Shown: positions 1-9,311, counted from the stretch's first letter. The stretch: 64,000 bases of DNA from Rhodococcoides fascians A25f (GCF_000760935.2 NZ_CP049744.1:1364001-1428000), one strand, 5' to 3'. Notes: a model not told the origin generated them from the sequence alone. Program-made: numbers and translations.

Positions 1-64
1 GCCCGAGAAGGCCGAGCCCAACAAGGCTGTGCCGAACAAGGCTGCATCCGATAAGGACTCCTGA
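1..64 (+). CDS. 3' end of an upstream gene (partial)
   Basis: The reading frame starting at base 2 is open from the window edge to a TGA at 62-64. It gives a Lys/Ala/Pro/Asn-rich tail of about 20 residues with two near-copies of PNKA. This looks like a low-complexity C-terminus, but the body of the gene lies outside the window, so no function can be given. The downstream lipoprotein gene starts 75 bases later. Confidence 0.45.
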   Translation, partial: PEKAEPNKAVPNKAASDKDS

Positions 65-139
65 GTGAAATCCTGCGCACCCTCGCCCGCGCGAGTAGCG
101 TCCCGACCCAGACGAAGCACATCTAAATTGGAGGACATC

Positions 140-1231
140 TTGTCATTCGTTACCCGCACGAGTACGCGGAAGGCAGCACTCGGCGGCGTCGCGTCGCTCG
201 GTGCCATCGCCCTGATCGCAGGCTGTGGATCCGCTCCCGAGGACGAAGGATCGAGTGGAGGCGGATCCAGTGACTTCCTGCCCTGCATGGTTTCCGACAG
301 CGGCGGATTCGACGACAAGTCGTTCAACCAGCTCGGGTTCGAGGGTTTGACCGAAGCCTCCCAGGAGCTCGGCGTCGAGCCGCGCACCGTCGAGTCCGCG
401 TCGCCCACCGACTACGCCCCCAACATCAACAACCTCGTCGATCAGGGCTGCAACCTCATCGTCACCGTCGGATTCGATCTGGCCGACGCCACCAAGGTGG
501 CAGCCGAGGCCAACTCCGACATCGACTTCGCGATCATCGACGACTCGACGATCGACCTGCCGAACGTCAAGCCGCTGACGTACGACGCCTCGCAGTCGGC
601 TTTCCTCGCCGGTTACGCGGCCGCGAGCTACAGCACCACCGGAGTGGTCGGCACGTTCGGCGGCTCCCAGCTGCCGACCGTCACCATCTTCATGGACGGT
701 TTCGCCGACGGTGTGAACTACTTCAACGAGCAGAAGGGCAAGGCAGTCCGCGTGATCGGCTGGGACGTGCCCTCGCAGAACGGCTCGTTCACCGGCGGAT
801 TCACTGCCAACGAAGTTGCCAAGAACACCGCTCAGGGTCTGATCGACCAGAACGCCGACGTCATCTTCCCGGTCGGTGGGCCCATCTATCAGAGTGCGGC
901 GCAGGCCATTCGGGACTCCTCGCGTCCGGTCGCCCTCATCGGTGCGGACGCCGACGTCTTCGAATCCGACCCGTCGGTCGGCGACCTGCTGCTCACCTCG
1001 GTGACCAAGGGCCTCAAGACCAGCGTCGACGAGGTCGTGGCCAACTCCGGTGCCGACAAGTTCGACAACGCTCCCTACGTGGGCACCCTGGAGAACGACG
1101 GCGTCGGCATCGCGCCGTTCCACGACTTCGAGTCCAAGGTCGACCCCGCACTGCAGGGCGAGCTGGACACGATCAAGGCCGGCATCGTCGACGGGTCCAT
1201 CACCGTCGAGTCGCCGTCGGCACCCAAGTAG
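140..1231 (+). CDS. BMP-family substrate-binding lipoprotein of an ABC importer
   Basis: Extracytoplasmic solute receptor of the basic membrane protein (BMP/PnrA) family, which usually binds nucleosides and delivers them to the permeases encoded downstream. The product of about 363 residues begins with a positively charged n-region, a hydrophobic stretch and a lipobox ending in LIAGC, so it should be a membrane-anchored lipoprotein. The mature part has the family's DSGGFDDKSFNQ segment near its N-terminus. I chose the TTG at 140 because GGAGG at 130-134 sits five bases ahead of it; the frame is open to a GTG at 65, but that start would put about 25 extra residues ahead of the signal peptide. 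It heads a tight operon with an ATPase and two permeases. Nucleosides are inferred from the family; the exact ligand is unknown. Confidence 0.88.
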   Translation: MSFVTRTSTRKAALGGVASLGAIALIAGCGSAPEDEGSSGGGSSDFLPCMVSDSGGFDDKSFNQLGFEGLTEASQELGVEPRTVESASPTDYAPNINNLVDQGCNLIVTVGFDLADATKVAAEANSDIDFAIIDDSTIDLPNVKPLTYDASQSAFLAGYAAASYSTTGVVGTFGGSQLPTVTIFMDGFADGVNYFNEQKGKAVRVIGWDVPSQNGSFTGGFTANEVAKNTAQGLIDQNADVIFPVGGPIYQSAAQAIRDSSRPVALIGADADVFESDPSVGDLLLTSVTKGLKTSVDEVVANSGADKFDNAPYVGTLENDGVGIAPFHDFESKVDPALQGELDTIKAGIVDGSITVESPSAPK

Positions 1232-1253
1232 CACCAAGCGGTCGTAAAGGGAT

Positions 1254-2756
1254 ATGAAGCTCGAACTTCGCGGTATCACCAAACGATTCGGCTCGTTGAT
1301 CGCCAACGACCATATCGATCTGAGTGTCGAATCCGGCGAGATCCACTGCCTCCTCGGCGAGAACGGTGCAGGCAAGTCCACGTTGATGAACGTGCTCAGT
1401 GGCCTGTATCGCGCCGAGGAGGGCCAGATTCTGCTCGACGACGTCGAGCAGAATTTCGGCGGTCCGGGCGAGGCAATGACTGCCGGGATCGGCATGGTGC
1501 ATCAGCACTTCATGCTGATTCCGGTGTTCACCGTCGCCGAGAACATCGTCCTCGGTAACGAAACCACCTCGCTCGGTGGACGACTCGATCTCGTGGCAGC
1601 ACGAAAGCTGGTACGAGAGATCTCCGCGAGGTTCGGCTTCGATCTCGATCCCGATGCTCTCGTCGACGACCTACCCGTCGGCGTGCAGCAGCGGGTGGAG
1701 ATCGTCAAAGCGCTCTCTCGTGAGGCCAAGGTGCTCGTGTTCGACGAGCCGACGGCCGTCCTGACGCCGCAGGAAACCGACGATCTGATGCGGATCATGC
1801 GCGAGCTCGCGGCGTCGGGCACCACCATCGTCTTCATCACCCACAAGTTGCGCGAAGTACGCGAAGTGGCAGACAAGATCACCGTCATCCGGCTCGGCAA
1901 GGTGGTCGGCGAAGCGAAACCGACCGCCTCCAACACCGAACTCGCGGCCATGATGGTGGGACGCGATGTGCAGCTGACGGTCTCAAAGGATCCCGCCTCT
2001 CCTGGAGAGCCGGCGCTGGTCATCGAGAATCTGTCGGTGTTCGACGCCCAGGGCAACAAGACCGTCGACGACGTCAGCCTCGAGGTCGCGGCGGGGGAGA
2101 TACTCGCCGTCGCCGGAGTGCAGGGCAACGGGCAGACCGAATTCGTCGAGGCTCTACTCGGGTTGCAGGACAACGTGTCCGGAAAGATCAGCCTTGACGG
2201 CCGTTCGCTGGTCGGATCGACGGTGCAGGACGTGCTCGACGCCGGAGTCGGCTTCGTGCCGGAGGACCGTACCGTCGACGGTTTGGTGGGCGAGTTCTCG
2301 ATTGCGGAGAATCTGATGCTCGATCGCTCGAACAGCATGCCGTTCGTGCGTCGCGGCGCGGTGCAGCGCGACTATCTGGAGAAGTTCGCCTCGGAGAAGC
2401 TGAGCGAATTCGATGTGCGGGCACCGGGAATCGGGACCGCCGTCGGACGCCTGTCCGGTGGTAACCAGCAGAAAGTGGTGCTCGCACGCGAACTGAGCCG
2501 CGATCTGCGGCTGTTCGTCGCGGCCCAGCCGACTCGCGGAATCGACGTCGGGTCCATCGAATTCGTGCACAAGCGCATCGTCGCCACTCGGGATTCGGGG
2601 ATCCCGGTCATCGTGGTCTCGAGCGAACTGGATGAGGTCGCCGCACTGGCCGACCGCATCGCCGTCATGTATCGAGGAGCAATCGTGGGAATCGTCCCCG
2701 GGGATACGTCCCGCGAAACACTCGGATTGATGATGGGCGGTGAGCGTGGTGAGTGA
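1254..2756 (+). CDS. Nucleoside/simple-sugar ABC importer ATPase (two fused nucleotide-binding domains)
   Basis: Cytoplasmic ATPase that powers the BMP-type importer. At 500 residues it is the normal size for the tandem-domain ribose/nucleoside (YufO-like) class. Domain 1 has Walker A GENGAGKS at residues 35-42 and Walker B VLVFDEPTAVLTP. Domain 2 has the signature LSGGNQQK followed by a Walker B with AAQPTRGID, where Gln stands in the place of the catalytic Glu. That asymmetry is usual for this family, so it is not a defect. It begins 22 bases after the lipoprotein gene and overlaps the next permease gene by 17 bases, which points to co-translation. Confidence 0.92.
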   Translation: MKLELRGITKRFGSLIANDHIDLSVESGEIHCLLGENGAGKSTLMNVLSGLYRAEEGQILLDDVEQNFGGPGEAMTAGIGMVHQHFMLIPVFTVAENIVLGNETTSLGGRLDLVAARKLVREISARFGFDLDPDALVDDLPVGVQQRVEIVKALSREAKVLVFDEPTAVLTPQETDDLMRIMRELAASGTTIVFITHKLREVREVADKITVIRLGKVVGEAKPTASNTELAAMMVGRDVQLTVSKDPASPGEPALVIENLSVFDAQGNKTVDDVSLEVAAGEILAVAGVQGNGQTEFVEALLGLQDNVSGKISLDGRSLVGSTVQDVLDAGVGFVPEDRTVDGLVGEFSIAENLMLDRSNSMPFVRRGAVQRDYLEKFASEKLSEFDVRAPGIGTAVGRLSGGNQQKVVLARELSRDLRLFVAAQPTRGIDVGSIEFVHKRIVATRDSGIPVIVVSSELDEVAALADRIAVMYRGAIVGIVPGDTSRETLGLMMGGERGE

Positions 2757-4005
2757 GACCCAGCAGCCCCCGGCCGCTGAGCCGCCCCCGACACCTCCGC
2801 AGCCGTCCGCTTCGCATGTAGTACTCCGGCAGATCTTCACCGGCAGTGCCATCATCTCGGTTCTCGCCGTACTGCTCGCGCTGATCGTCGGTGCCGTGCT
2901 CATCGCCGCCACCAACACCGGCGTCCAGGAGTCGGCAGGCTACTTCTTCTCGCGTCCCTCGGACATGCTGAAGGCCATCTGGGATTCCGTTGCCGGGGCG
3001 TACTCGTCGTTGTTCCAGGGCTCGGTGTACAACTTTCGGCGTCCCGGATTCGAGAACGGCATCCGGCCTCTGCTCGAGACGCTGACTTTCGCCACTCCGC
3101 TGATCGTCGCGGGACTCGGTGTGGCACTAGCCTTCCGTGTCGGCATGTTCAACATCGGTGGTCGAGGCCAGATGCTCATCGCATCGGCATGCGCAGGCTG
3201 GGTGGGGTTCGGAGTGAACCTGCCGGCCGGAATCCACCTGCTGGTGGCCGTCGTCGCCGGAGTTCTCGGCGGCGCGGTGTGGGGCGGTATCGCCGGATTC
3301 CTCAAGGCGCGCACCGGTGCTCACGAGGTGATCGTCACCATCATGCTCAACTACATCGCGTTCTACCTGATCTCGTACCTTCTGCGAACCCCTGGAGCGC
3401 TGCAGGCTCCGGGATCGAACAATCCCAAGACCGCTCCTATCGCGTCGACAGCGGTGTTCCCCAAGCTGTTCGGCGACCGGTACAGCCTGCACCTCGGTTT
3501 CGTGCTGGTGATCCTCGTGACCGTCGCGGTGTGGTGGCTGCTCGAGCGATCCAGCCTCGGATTCCGATTCCGGGCAGTGGGCGAGAACCCACACGCCTCA
3601 CGGGTGGCCGGTATGAACGTCAACCGGATCTACCTCTACGCCATGATCATGTCCGGTGCGCTCGTCGGCCTTGCCGGAGTTGCCCAAGTACTGGGCACCG
3701 TTACCACAGGCTTCAGCGCCGACATCGATGCCGGAATCGGATTCGACGCCATCACAGTCGCACTGCTCGGCCGATCGAAACCGTGGGGCGTGTTCTTCGC
3801 GGGAATCCTGTTCGGCGCGTTCAAAGCCGGCGGGTTCGCCATGCAGGCGGCCGAGGGCGTACCCATCGACATCGTGCTCGTCGTGCAATCGGTGATCGTG
3901 CTGTTCATCGCTGCGCCACCACTGGTGCGAGCGGTGTTCCGATTGCCCAAACCAGGCGAAGAGAAACTGGCGAAGGCCGAGACCGCGAAGGTGGGTGCAC
4001 TGTGA
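2740..4005 (+). CDS. ABC importer permease subunit 1 (BPD_transp_2 family)
   Basis: Membrane permease of 421 residues, similar to the YufP type of nucleoside permease. A Pro-rich cytoplasmic N-terminus precedes a first membrane segment near residues 33-55. After a loop come about eight more hydrophobic segments, including the family sequence FNIGGRGQM. A later stretch, RFRAVGENPHASRVAGMNV, is the conserved cytoplasmic loop that couples to the ATPase. The GTG start overlaps the ATPase gene; a second GTG nine bases later is equally possible. Its stop overlaps the next permease start by four bases. It should pair with that second permease as a heterodimer. Confidence 0.9.
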   Translation: MSVVSETQQPPAAEPPPTPPQPSASHVVLRQIFTGSAIISVLAVLLALIVGAVLIAATNTGVQESAGYFFSRPSDMLKAIWDSVAGAYSSLFQGSVYNFRRPGFENGIRPLLETLTFATPLIVAGLGVALAFRVGMFNIGGRGQMLIASACAGWVGFGVNLPAGIHLLVAVVAGVLGGAVWGGIAGFLKARTGAHEVIVTIMLNYIAFYLISYLLRTPGALQAPGSNNPKTAPIASTAVFPKLFGDRYSLHLGFVLVILVTVAVWWLLERSSLGFRFRAVGENPHASRVAGMNVNRIYLYAMIMSGALVGLAGVAQVLGTVTTGFSADIDAGIGFDAITVALLGRSKPWGVFFAGILFGAFKAGGFAMQAAEGVPIDIVLVVQSVIVLFIAAPPLVRAVFRLPKPGEEKLAKAETAKVGAL

Positions 4006-5270
4006 CCGCCCCCGTCGTCGCCCCCGCCGAGGCAGTACTCGGTCGCAGCTGGAAGGTGCCGTCGATCCTCGGGGTCGTGACGTTGCTCGCTCTGGCGCTG
4101 TTCGTTGTCAAGAAAGGTTCGGGCACAAGCACATTCGCATTGGCATCGGAGGGCGACTTCTTCGCACTTCCGGCCGTGGGTGTGCCGTCGTACGGCACCG
4201 GTCTGATCGTGGTCGTGTTGCTGGCCGTCATCACCGGCTACGCGGCGCTGCTGGCCTCGCGCTACCGCTCGACGCCGCTGTGGTTGCTCGCCGTGTTCGC
4301 GGTGTTGTTCGTGTTCGGTTTTCTCGCGTGGGCAGCCGACGGTGAGACCATCCCGGTGCCCGGATTGCTCATCGGCGCAGTCGCTCTGAGCACACCCCTG
4401 ATCTTCGGCGCGATGGGCGGGGTGATCTCCGAGCGGGTCGGTGTCATCAACATCGCCATCGAAGGTCAGTTGCTCGCAGGCGCTTTCGTCAGTGCCGTCG
4501 TCGCGTCGATCACCGGGTCGACCTACGTGGCGTTGCTCGCCGCTCTGGTGGCCGGTGCACTGACCGCGTCGCTGCTGGCAGTGTTCTCGATTCGCTACTT
4601 CGTCAATCAGGTCATCGTGGGTGTAGTGCTCAACGTCCTGGTCGTCGGACTGACCAGCTTCCTGTACTCGGTGGTGCTCACCAAGAACGCCGAGACGCTC
4701 AATTCGCCACCGCGTTTCGCGCGCATCGACATTCCGGTGCTCTCGCAGATTCCGATCGTCGGTCCGGTGCTGTTTCGACAGACGCTGATCGTGTACCTGA
4801 TGTACATCGCCGTGGCGCTGGTGTTCTTCGGCCTGTTCCACACCAAGTGGGGTCTGCGGCTGCGCGCCGTCGGTGAGCATCCGCAAGCCGCCGACACCGT
4901 TGGAATCAACGTGGCTCGAACGCGATTCTGGAACGTCTGCCTCGCCGGTGCCATCGCGGGACTCGGCGGTGCGTACTTCACGCTCGGTTCCGTCGGAGCC
5001 TTCGGCAAGGAAATGACTGCCGGTGCCGGCTACATCGCACTCGCTGCAGTCATCTTCGGGCGCTGGGATCCGGTGCGCGCGACGTTGGCTGCACTGCTGT
5101 TCGGATTCGCGTCGAACCTGCAGAACGTGCTGGGCATCATCGGGTCTCCGGTGCCGAGCGAATTCATGTTGATGCTGCCCTACGTGGTGACCATCTTCGC
5201 CGTCGCAGGGCTGGTGGGCCACGTGCGAGGACCGGCAGCAGCGGGCAAACCGTACGCGTCGCGAAGTTAG
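4002..5270 (+). CDS. ABC importer permease subunit 2 (BPD_transp_2 family)
   Basis: Second permease of the importer, 422 residues. The frame is open far upstream, but the GTG at 4002 overlaps the previous stop as GTGA and begins a sensible product. Several hydrophobic segments precede the family motif in INIAIEGQLLAGAF. The coupling-loop sequence LRAVGEHPQAADTVGINV matches that of the first permease, which shows the two are ancient paralogues. The N-terminal extension of roughly 130 residues with extra membrane segments is longer than in Bacillus YufQ. In many actinobacteria cytidine deaminase and thymidine phosphorylase follow these genes; they do not here. Confidence 0.9.
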   Translation: MTAPVVAPAEAVLGRSWKVPSILGVVTLLALALFVVKKGSGTSTFALASEGDFFALPAVGVPSYGTGLIVVVLLAVITGYAALLASRYRSTPLWLLAVFAVLFVFGFLAWAADGETIPVPGLLIGAVALSTPLIFGAMGGVISERVGVINIAIEGQLLAGAFVSAVVASITGSTYVALLAALVAGALTASLLAVFSIRYFVNQVIVGVVLNVLVVGLTSFLYSVVLTKNAETLNSPPRFARIDIPVLSQIPIVGPVLFRQTLIVYLMYIAVALVFFGLFHTKWGLRLRAVGEHPQAADTVGINVARTRFWNVCLAGAIAGLGGAYFTLGSVGAFGKEMTAGAGYIALAAVIFGRWDPVRATLAALLFGFASNLQNVLGIIGSPVPSEFMLMLPYVVTIFAVAGLVGHVRGPAAAGKPYASRS

Positions 5271-5276
5271 CGCCCG

Positions 5277-5299
5277 CCCTACCTGACTCAGCGGTAGGG
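5277..5299 (+). terminator. Short hairpin after the importer operon
   Basis: CCCTACC at 5277-5283 pairs with GGTAGGG at 5293-5299 across a nine-base loop, seven bases after the last permease stop. There is no T-run, as is common in high-GC actinobacteria. The position suggests a weak terminator. Confidence 0.35.
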
Positions 5300-5369
5300 T
5301 CGCTGTCCGATGTGACCGCTTTCACGGTAAGGTTCGATCATTGTTGCCGCAGTTCTTCGAAGGAGAGCC

Positions 5370-6962
5370 ATGAGCTTCCGCAGTCCCTTTCCCGACGTCG
5401 AGATCCCGAATCTGAGCGTCTACGACTTCTTGTTCGGGTCCATCGCCGAGTCCGATCTGGACAAGCCAGCTCTCATCGACGGCACTTCGGGTGACGTCAC
5501 CACCTACAAGAGCCTGATCGGCCAGGTCGACGCGATCGCCGGGGCACTCGCGGCTCGCGGGCTCGAGGTCGGCGATGTCGTCGGACTGCACTCGCCCAAC
5601 GTGCCCGCGTTCGCGTCGGTGCTGCACGGCATTCTGCGTGCCGGCGGAACTGCGACGACGATCAACGCGCTGTACACCGCCGAGGACATCGCCAAGCAGC
5701 TCACCGGTTCCGGCGCGAAGTTCCTGTTCACCGTCTCCCCGCTGTACCCGCAGGCGAAGGCGGCCGCGGACAAGGTGGGCATCGACGCCGATCACGTGAT
5801 CGTGCTCGACGGTGCCGAGGGGCACCCGAATCTGCGCGATCTACTCACCCAGGGCGCGCCTGCTCCCGAGGTTTCGTTCGATCCGGCCACGCACGTCGCG
5901 GTGCTGCCGTATTCCTCGGGCACGACCGGTGTCCCGAAGGGCGTCATCCTCACCCACCGCAACCTCGTCGCGAACGTCGCCCAGATGGAACCGCGGGTGG
6001 GCATCGACAGCGACGATGCGATCCTGGCGCTGCTGCCGTTCTTCCACATCTACGGCCTGACGGTGCTGCTCAACATCGCCCTCAAGCTGCGCGCGCATCT
6101 GGTGACGATGCCGAAGTTCGACCTCGTCGAATTCCTGCGCATCATTCAGGATCAGAAGCTGACGTACCTGTTCATCGCACCGCCGGTGGCCGTCGCCCTC
6201 GCCAAGCACCCGATGATCGATCAGTACGACCTCTCCAGCGTGCACACCATCTTCTCCGGCGCCGCACCGCTGGACGAGGAGCTCGGCAAGGCCGTCGCCA
6301 AGCGCTTGAACACGCGAGTGCGCCAGGGCTACGGCATGAGTGAGCTCAGCCCGGTCAGCCACGCCATCCCGTTCGACCGCGACGACATGCCGCTCAGCTC
6401 GGTTGGTCAGCCGCTGGCCAACACCGAGAACAAGCTCGTCGACCCGGCCACCGGCGACGAAATCGAGCTTCCCGCAGAGGGATTGAGCAAGCCGGGCGAG
6501 CTGTGGGTCAAGGGACCGAACGTCATGGTCGGGTACCTGAACAACCCCTCCGCCACCGCCGAGACCCTCGACTCCGACGGTTACCTGCACACCGGTGACA
6601 TCGCTGTCGCGGACCACGAAGGCGTCGTCTACATCGTCGACCGCCTCAAGGAACTGATCAAGTACAAGGGCTACCAGGTGCCGCCGGCCGAGCTCGAGGC
6701 CCTGCTGCTCACTCACGAGGAGATCGCCGACGCCGCCGTGATCGGTGTTCTCGACGACGAGGGCGAGGAAATCCCCAAGGCATTCGTCGTCCGGCAGCAG
6801 GGTGCCACGATCGACGAGGACGGCATCATCGCGTTCGTCGCCGAGCGTGTCTCCCCGCACAAGAAGGTTCGACGCGTCGAATTCATCGACACAGTGCCGA
6901 AGTCCGCGGCAGGCAAGATTCTCCGTAAGGATCTTCGGGCGTCGGAAGCTGCAGGCAAGTAG
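5370..6962 (+). CDS. 4-coumarate--CoA ligase-like acyl-CoA synthetase (ANL superfamily)
   Basis: Adenylate-forming enzyme that activates a carboxylic acid with ATP and transfers it to CoA. The 530-residue length is typical. The AMP-binding P-loop is YSSGTTGVPKGV at about residues 181-192, a YGMSELSP segment lies in the middle, and the C-terminal PKSAAGKILRK carries the catalytic lysine. The start has a strong ribosome site (GAAGGAGAG). Overall it resembles the plant 4CL-type branch found widely in Rhodococcus, so a medium-chain or aromatic acid is likely, but I cannot name the substrate. It is a single gene ending at a strong hairpin, with no beta-oxidation partner next to it. Confidence 0.85.
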   Translation: MSFRSPFPDVEIPNLSVYDFLFGSIAESDLDKPALIDGTSGDVTTYKSLIGQVDAIAGALAARGLEVGDVVGLHSPNVPAFASVLHGILRAGGTATTINALYTAEDIAKQLTGSGAKFLFTVSPLYPQAKAAADKVGIDADHVIVLDGAEGHPNLRDLLTQGAPAPEVSFDPATHVAVLPYSSGTTGVPKGVILTHRNLVANVAQMEPRVGIDSDDAILALLPFFHIYGLTVLLNIALKLRAHLVTMPKFDLVEFLRIIQDQKLTYLFIAPPVAVALAKHPMIDQYDLSSVHTIFSGAAPLDEELGKAVAKRLNTRVRQGYGMSELSPVSHAIPFDRDDMPLSSVGQPLANTENKLVDPATGDEIELPAEGLSKPGELWVKGPNVMVGYLNNPSATAETLDSDGYLHTGDIAVADHEGVVYIVDRLKELIKYKGYQVPPAELEALLLTHEEIADAAVIGVLDDEGEEIPKAFVVRQQGATIDEDGIIAFVAERVSPHKKVRRVEFIDTVPKSAAGKILRKDLRASEAAGK

Positions 6963-6984
6963 TTCGTTCTTCGGCACGACTCAG

Positions 6985-7019
6985 CGCACCCTTCACCGTG
7001 CTCGACGGTGGAGGGTGCG
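6985..7019 (+). terminator. Strong hairpin between convergent genes
   Basis: A 15-base stem (6985-6999 with 7005-7019, one G-T wobble) and a five-base loop lie between the acyl-CoA ligase stop at 6962 and the stop of the convergent gpgS at 7032. It probably ends transcription from both sides. Confidence 0.7.
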
Positions 7020-7031
7020 TCTGTATTCGGG

Positions 7032-7997
7032 TCAGACCGGCGCGCTCATCGAGTGCCGGCGATGGGCACGTAGGTAGTCGTCGACGGTGATCAGCGGGGG
7101 ACGGTCGACCAAGGACAGCGGTGCCACACTCATCGAGAGCTGAGGCCCCGTGGTCGAGAAGGTGGTGAACCCGGCACCGGAATCGCCGAGACCGAGCCGC
7201 GAGAACATGGTGGCGACGATCTGTCGACTCATGACGGCCAACTCGGAGGTCGGCCGATTTCGATGGCGTCGCGTTCCGAGTCCGACCTGCCCGATCGTGC
7301 CCGCACCCGAGCGGTGATACGTGTCGAGCAGCAGTCCGATCTCGACTCCGTAGCCGGGGGCGAAGGGCACAGTTTCGAGCAACTGGCGAGTGGCGGCGTA
7401 CTCGCCGCCCAGCGGCTGAAAGACGCCGGCCAGTTCGGGACGGAGTGCGGTCAACAGGGGCCGTACCGTCAACTGAGTTACGCGTCCGCCACCATCCTCG
7501 TCGGTGCTGTCACCGATCGTCAGCGGCCGACGGTAGAAGCCTTTGACCAGTTCCACGCCCTCGTGCATGAGCAGTGGGCCGACGAGCGACGGCACGAAAT
7601 GCGTCCCCGGATCGACCAGATCCGAGTCGACGAACACCACGATGTCGCCCGAGGTGGCTGCTACACCTCGCCACAGGACCTCGCCCTTTCCGCCGACGAC
7701 GGGCAGGCCTGGTAGTACCTCTTCCCTGGAGACGACGGTGGCCCCGGCGGCGCGCGCCCGGACAGCCGTGCGGTCGGTCGATCCCGAATCGAGCACGATC
7801 AGTTCGTCGACGAGACTTCCCAGATGGGGAGTCATGGAGGCAATGACGTCCGCGACGGTGTCTTCCTCGTCGAGGGCAGGGAGGACGACCGAGACCGTTC
7901 GGCCGCGTTTGGCCGCGATGATGTCGGCGAGCGGCCAGGGTGAACGGGCCCAGGTGGCGGCAAGAGCAGGAGTGCCCACGGTGTCGGTTCGGCTCAT
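7032..7997 (-). CDS. gpgS: Glucosyl-3-phosphoglycerate synthase
   Basis: GT-A fold glycosyltransferase (GT81) that makes glucosyl-3-phosphoglycerate from a nucleotide-glucose donor and 3-phosphoglycerate, the first step to glucosylglycerate and to the methylglucose lipopolysaccharides. Landmarks are AAKRGRTVSVVLPALDEE near the N-terminus, LIVLDSGSTD, the metal-binding DSD at about residue 125, PGYGVEIGLL and the C-terminal SLVDRPP; all match mycobacterial GpgS. I prefer the ATG at 7997 because AAGGAAA precedes it; a GTG at 8027 would add ten residues and leave only three bases after the upstream gene. It follows a mycolyltransferase gene on the same strand, an unusual partner for this enzyme. 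Confidence 0.9.
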   Translation of the reverse strand: MSRTDTVGTPALAATWARSPWPLADIIAAKRGRTVSVVLPALDEEDTVADVIASMTPHLGSLVDELIVLDSGSTDRTAVRARAAGATVVSREEVLPGLPVVGGKGEVLWRGVAATSGDIVVFVDSDLVDPGTHFVPSLVGPLLMHEGVELVKGFYRRPLTIGDSTDEDGGGRVTQLTVRPLLTALRPELAGVFQPLGGEYAATRQLLETVPFAPGYGVEIGLLLDTYHRSGAGTIGQVGLGTRRHRNRPTSELAVMSRQIVATMFSRLGLGDSGAGFTTFSTTGPQLSMSVAPLSLVDRPPLITVDDYLRAHRRHSMSAPV

Positions 7998-8030
7998 CGA
8001 GTTTCCTTCGTCATCGCTGGAAGTCACGGC

Positions 8031-9050
8031 TCAGGAGGTGGTCGGCAGTCCCATCGACGGCGCGATCACCGACCACGAGTCGTGTAGGTCTTGTTGCCAA
8101 TAGGCCCACGAATGGGTTCCGTTGGGTCGGAAGTTGTAGGTGGCGGGGATGTTCAACTCCTGCAGGCGCTGCTGCATCTGGTGCGAGCACGAATCGGTGG
8201 TCGCCTCGATGACGGCACCGACGGCGAGCTGCTGGGCGAGCTTGCTGTAGTCGCTACCGATGCCGGGTCCGCCTGGCACATCGAACGCGCCTGGCGCTCC
8301 CGTTCCGCTCGAGATGTACACCGCGACACCACGCAGGCCTTCGGCGTTGACGTACGGGTCGTTGGCAATCCAGTCGGCACTGCCTGCAGGCCCCCACATG
8401 TTCGTGGTGGATCCACCGCCGCGCGCTTCGACCACGGATCTGACGTACATCTCGCCCACCGGGTCGCTGGTACGGGCGCATCCGCTGTACGAGGCCACGG
8501 ATCGGTAGACGGAGGGGTGGGCGATGGCCAGTTGCAGAACGGACGTCCCGGCCATCGAGATACCGGCGACGGAATTGACGCCGTTGCTGTCGAGCAGTGC
8601 GTTCATCAACGGCGGCAGTTCGAGACCGAGAAACGTGGACCACTTGTTGCGGCCCAGCACCGGGTCGTCGTGCAACCAGTCGGTGTAGTAACTCGCAGCG
8701 CCACCCCGTGGGACCACCACGTTGACGTTCTTGTCACCGAAGAAACCGGCGATGTCGGTCTGATCGAACCAGCTGCTGCCGCCGTCTCCGCCGGCTGCGC
8801 CGTTGAGCAGATAGAGGGTGGGCGCACCGGGTTCCTCCGCCCGAAAGATGTCGACGACGACGTCGCGGTCCATCGCCGCGGAATGCACGTGCACGACGTC
8901 GCGGCGTTCCCCGATGCCTTCTACTCCGACGACCGACGATGCTGTCTCGGCAGTTGCCATTGCTGCTGTGCCCGACGTGAGAACAACGACGGTCGCGAGC
9001 ACACTCAGAGCCGAAACGGTCGCATCACGCAGGCGGTATCGGTCGATCAT
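8031..9050 (-). CDS. Antigen-85-type secreted mycolyltransferase/esterase
   Basis: Secreted alpha/beta hydrolase of the antigen 85 family, which transfers mycolic or other acyl groups between trehalose lipids, arabinogalactan or other acceptors outside the membrane. It has 339 residues. A Sec-type signal peptide with a hydrophobic core at about residues 12-31 ends near AMATAETA. The nucleophile elbow is GISMAG with Ser165, the acid is probably Glu282, and the histidine is in PNGTHSWAYW (His313); all three line up with the Ag85 triad. The gene lies just upstream of gpgS on the same strand, so the two are probably co-transcribed. The acceptor substrate cannot be read from the sequence. Confidence 0.87.
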   Translation of the reverse strand: MIDRYRLRDATVSALSVLATVVVLTSGTAAMATAETASSVVGVEGIGERRDVVHVHSAAMDRDVVVDIFRAEEPGAPTLYLLNGAAGGDGGSSWFDQTDIAGFFGDKNVNVVVPRGGAASYYTDWLHDDPVLGRNKWSTFLGLELPPLMNALLDSNGVNSVAGISMAGTSVLQLAIAHPSVYRSVASYSGCARTSDPVGEMYVRSVVEARGGGSTTNMWGPAGSADWIANDPYVNAEGLRGVAVYISSGTGAPGAFDVPGGPGIGSDYSKLAQQLAVGAVIEATTDSCSHQMQQRLQELNIPATYNFRPNGTHSWAYWQQDLHDSWSVIAPSMGLPTTS

Positions 9051-9311
9051 CTACCGTTCCTGACATCGTGGGGGCAGCGCGGAGCCTGGTTGTCGGTCAG
9101 CGCGATGAGTGTCCGACGTTAGATCGAATGTCTGGCCTCCACCACAATCTTGACGATCCTTCAGTTCTGACACAGATATCTCGCGCATCGTTGTCGATTT
9201 TCCAAAATGCCGGGCCGTGGGGTGTTCTCCGTCTCGCTCGAATGATGCACTGGCCCCTCCGACGCACCTCACTGTGCTGCGTCGTATCTCTCCCCTCCGA
9301 AAGGTTGTGTC
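9051..9311. promoter_or_regulatory. Divergent intergenic region (261 bases)
   Basis: Non-coding gap between the start of the antigen-85-like gene (minus) and the PapA-like gene (plus). Both transcription units must start from here. It is more AT-rich than its surroundings around 9120-9210. I see no convincing palindrome or RNA and no supported ORF. Confidence 0.5.

Noticed and set aside
2501-2545. Gln in place of the catalytic Glu in the second ATPase domain of the importer
   Set aside because: AAQPTRG is usual in YufO-like two-domain ATPases, so it is not a loss-of-function sign.
3636-5222. A 528-residue minus-strand frame over the second permease
   Set aside because: The product is extremely His/Asp/Gln-rich and hydrophilic, the mirror of a membrane protein's codons.
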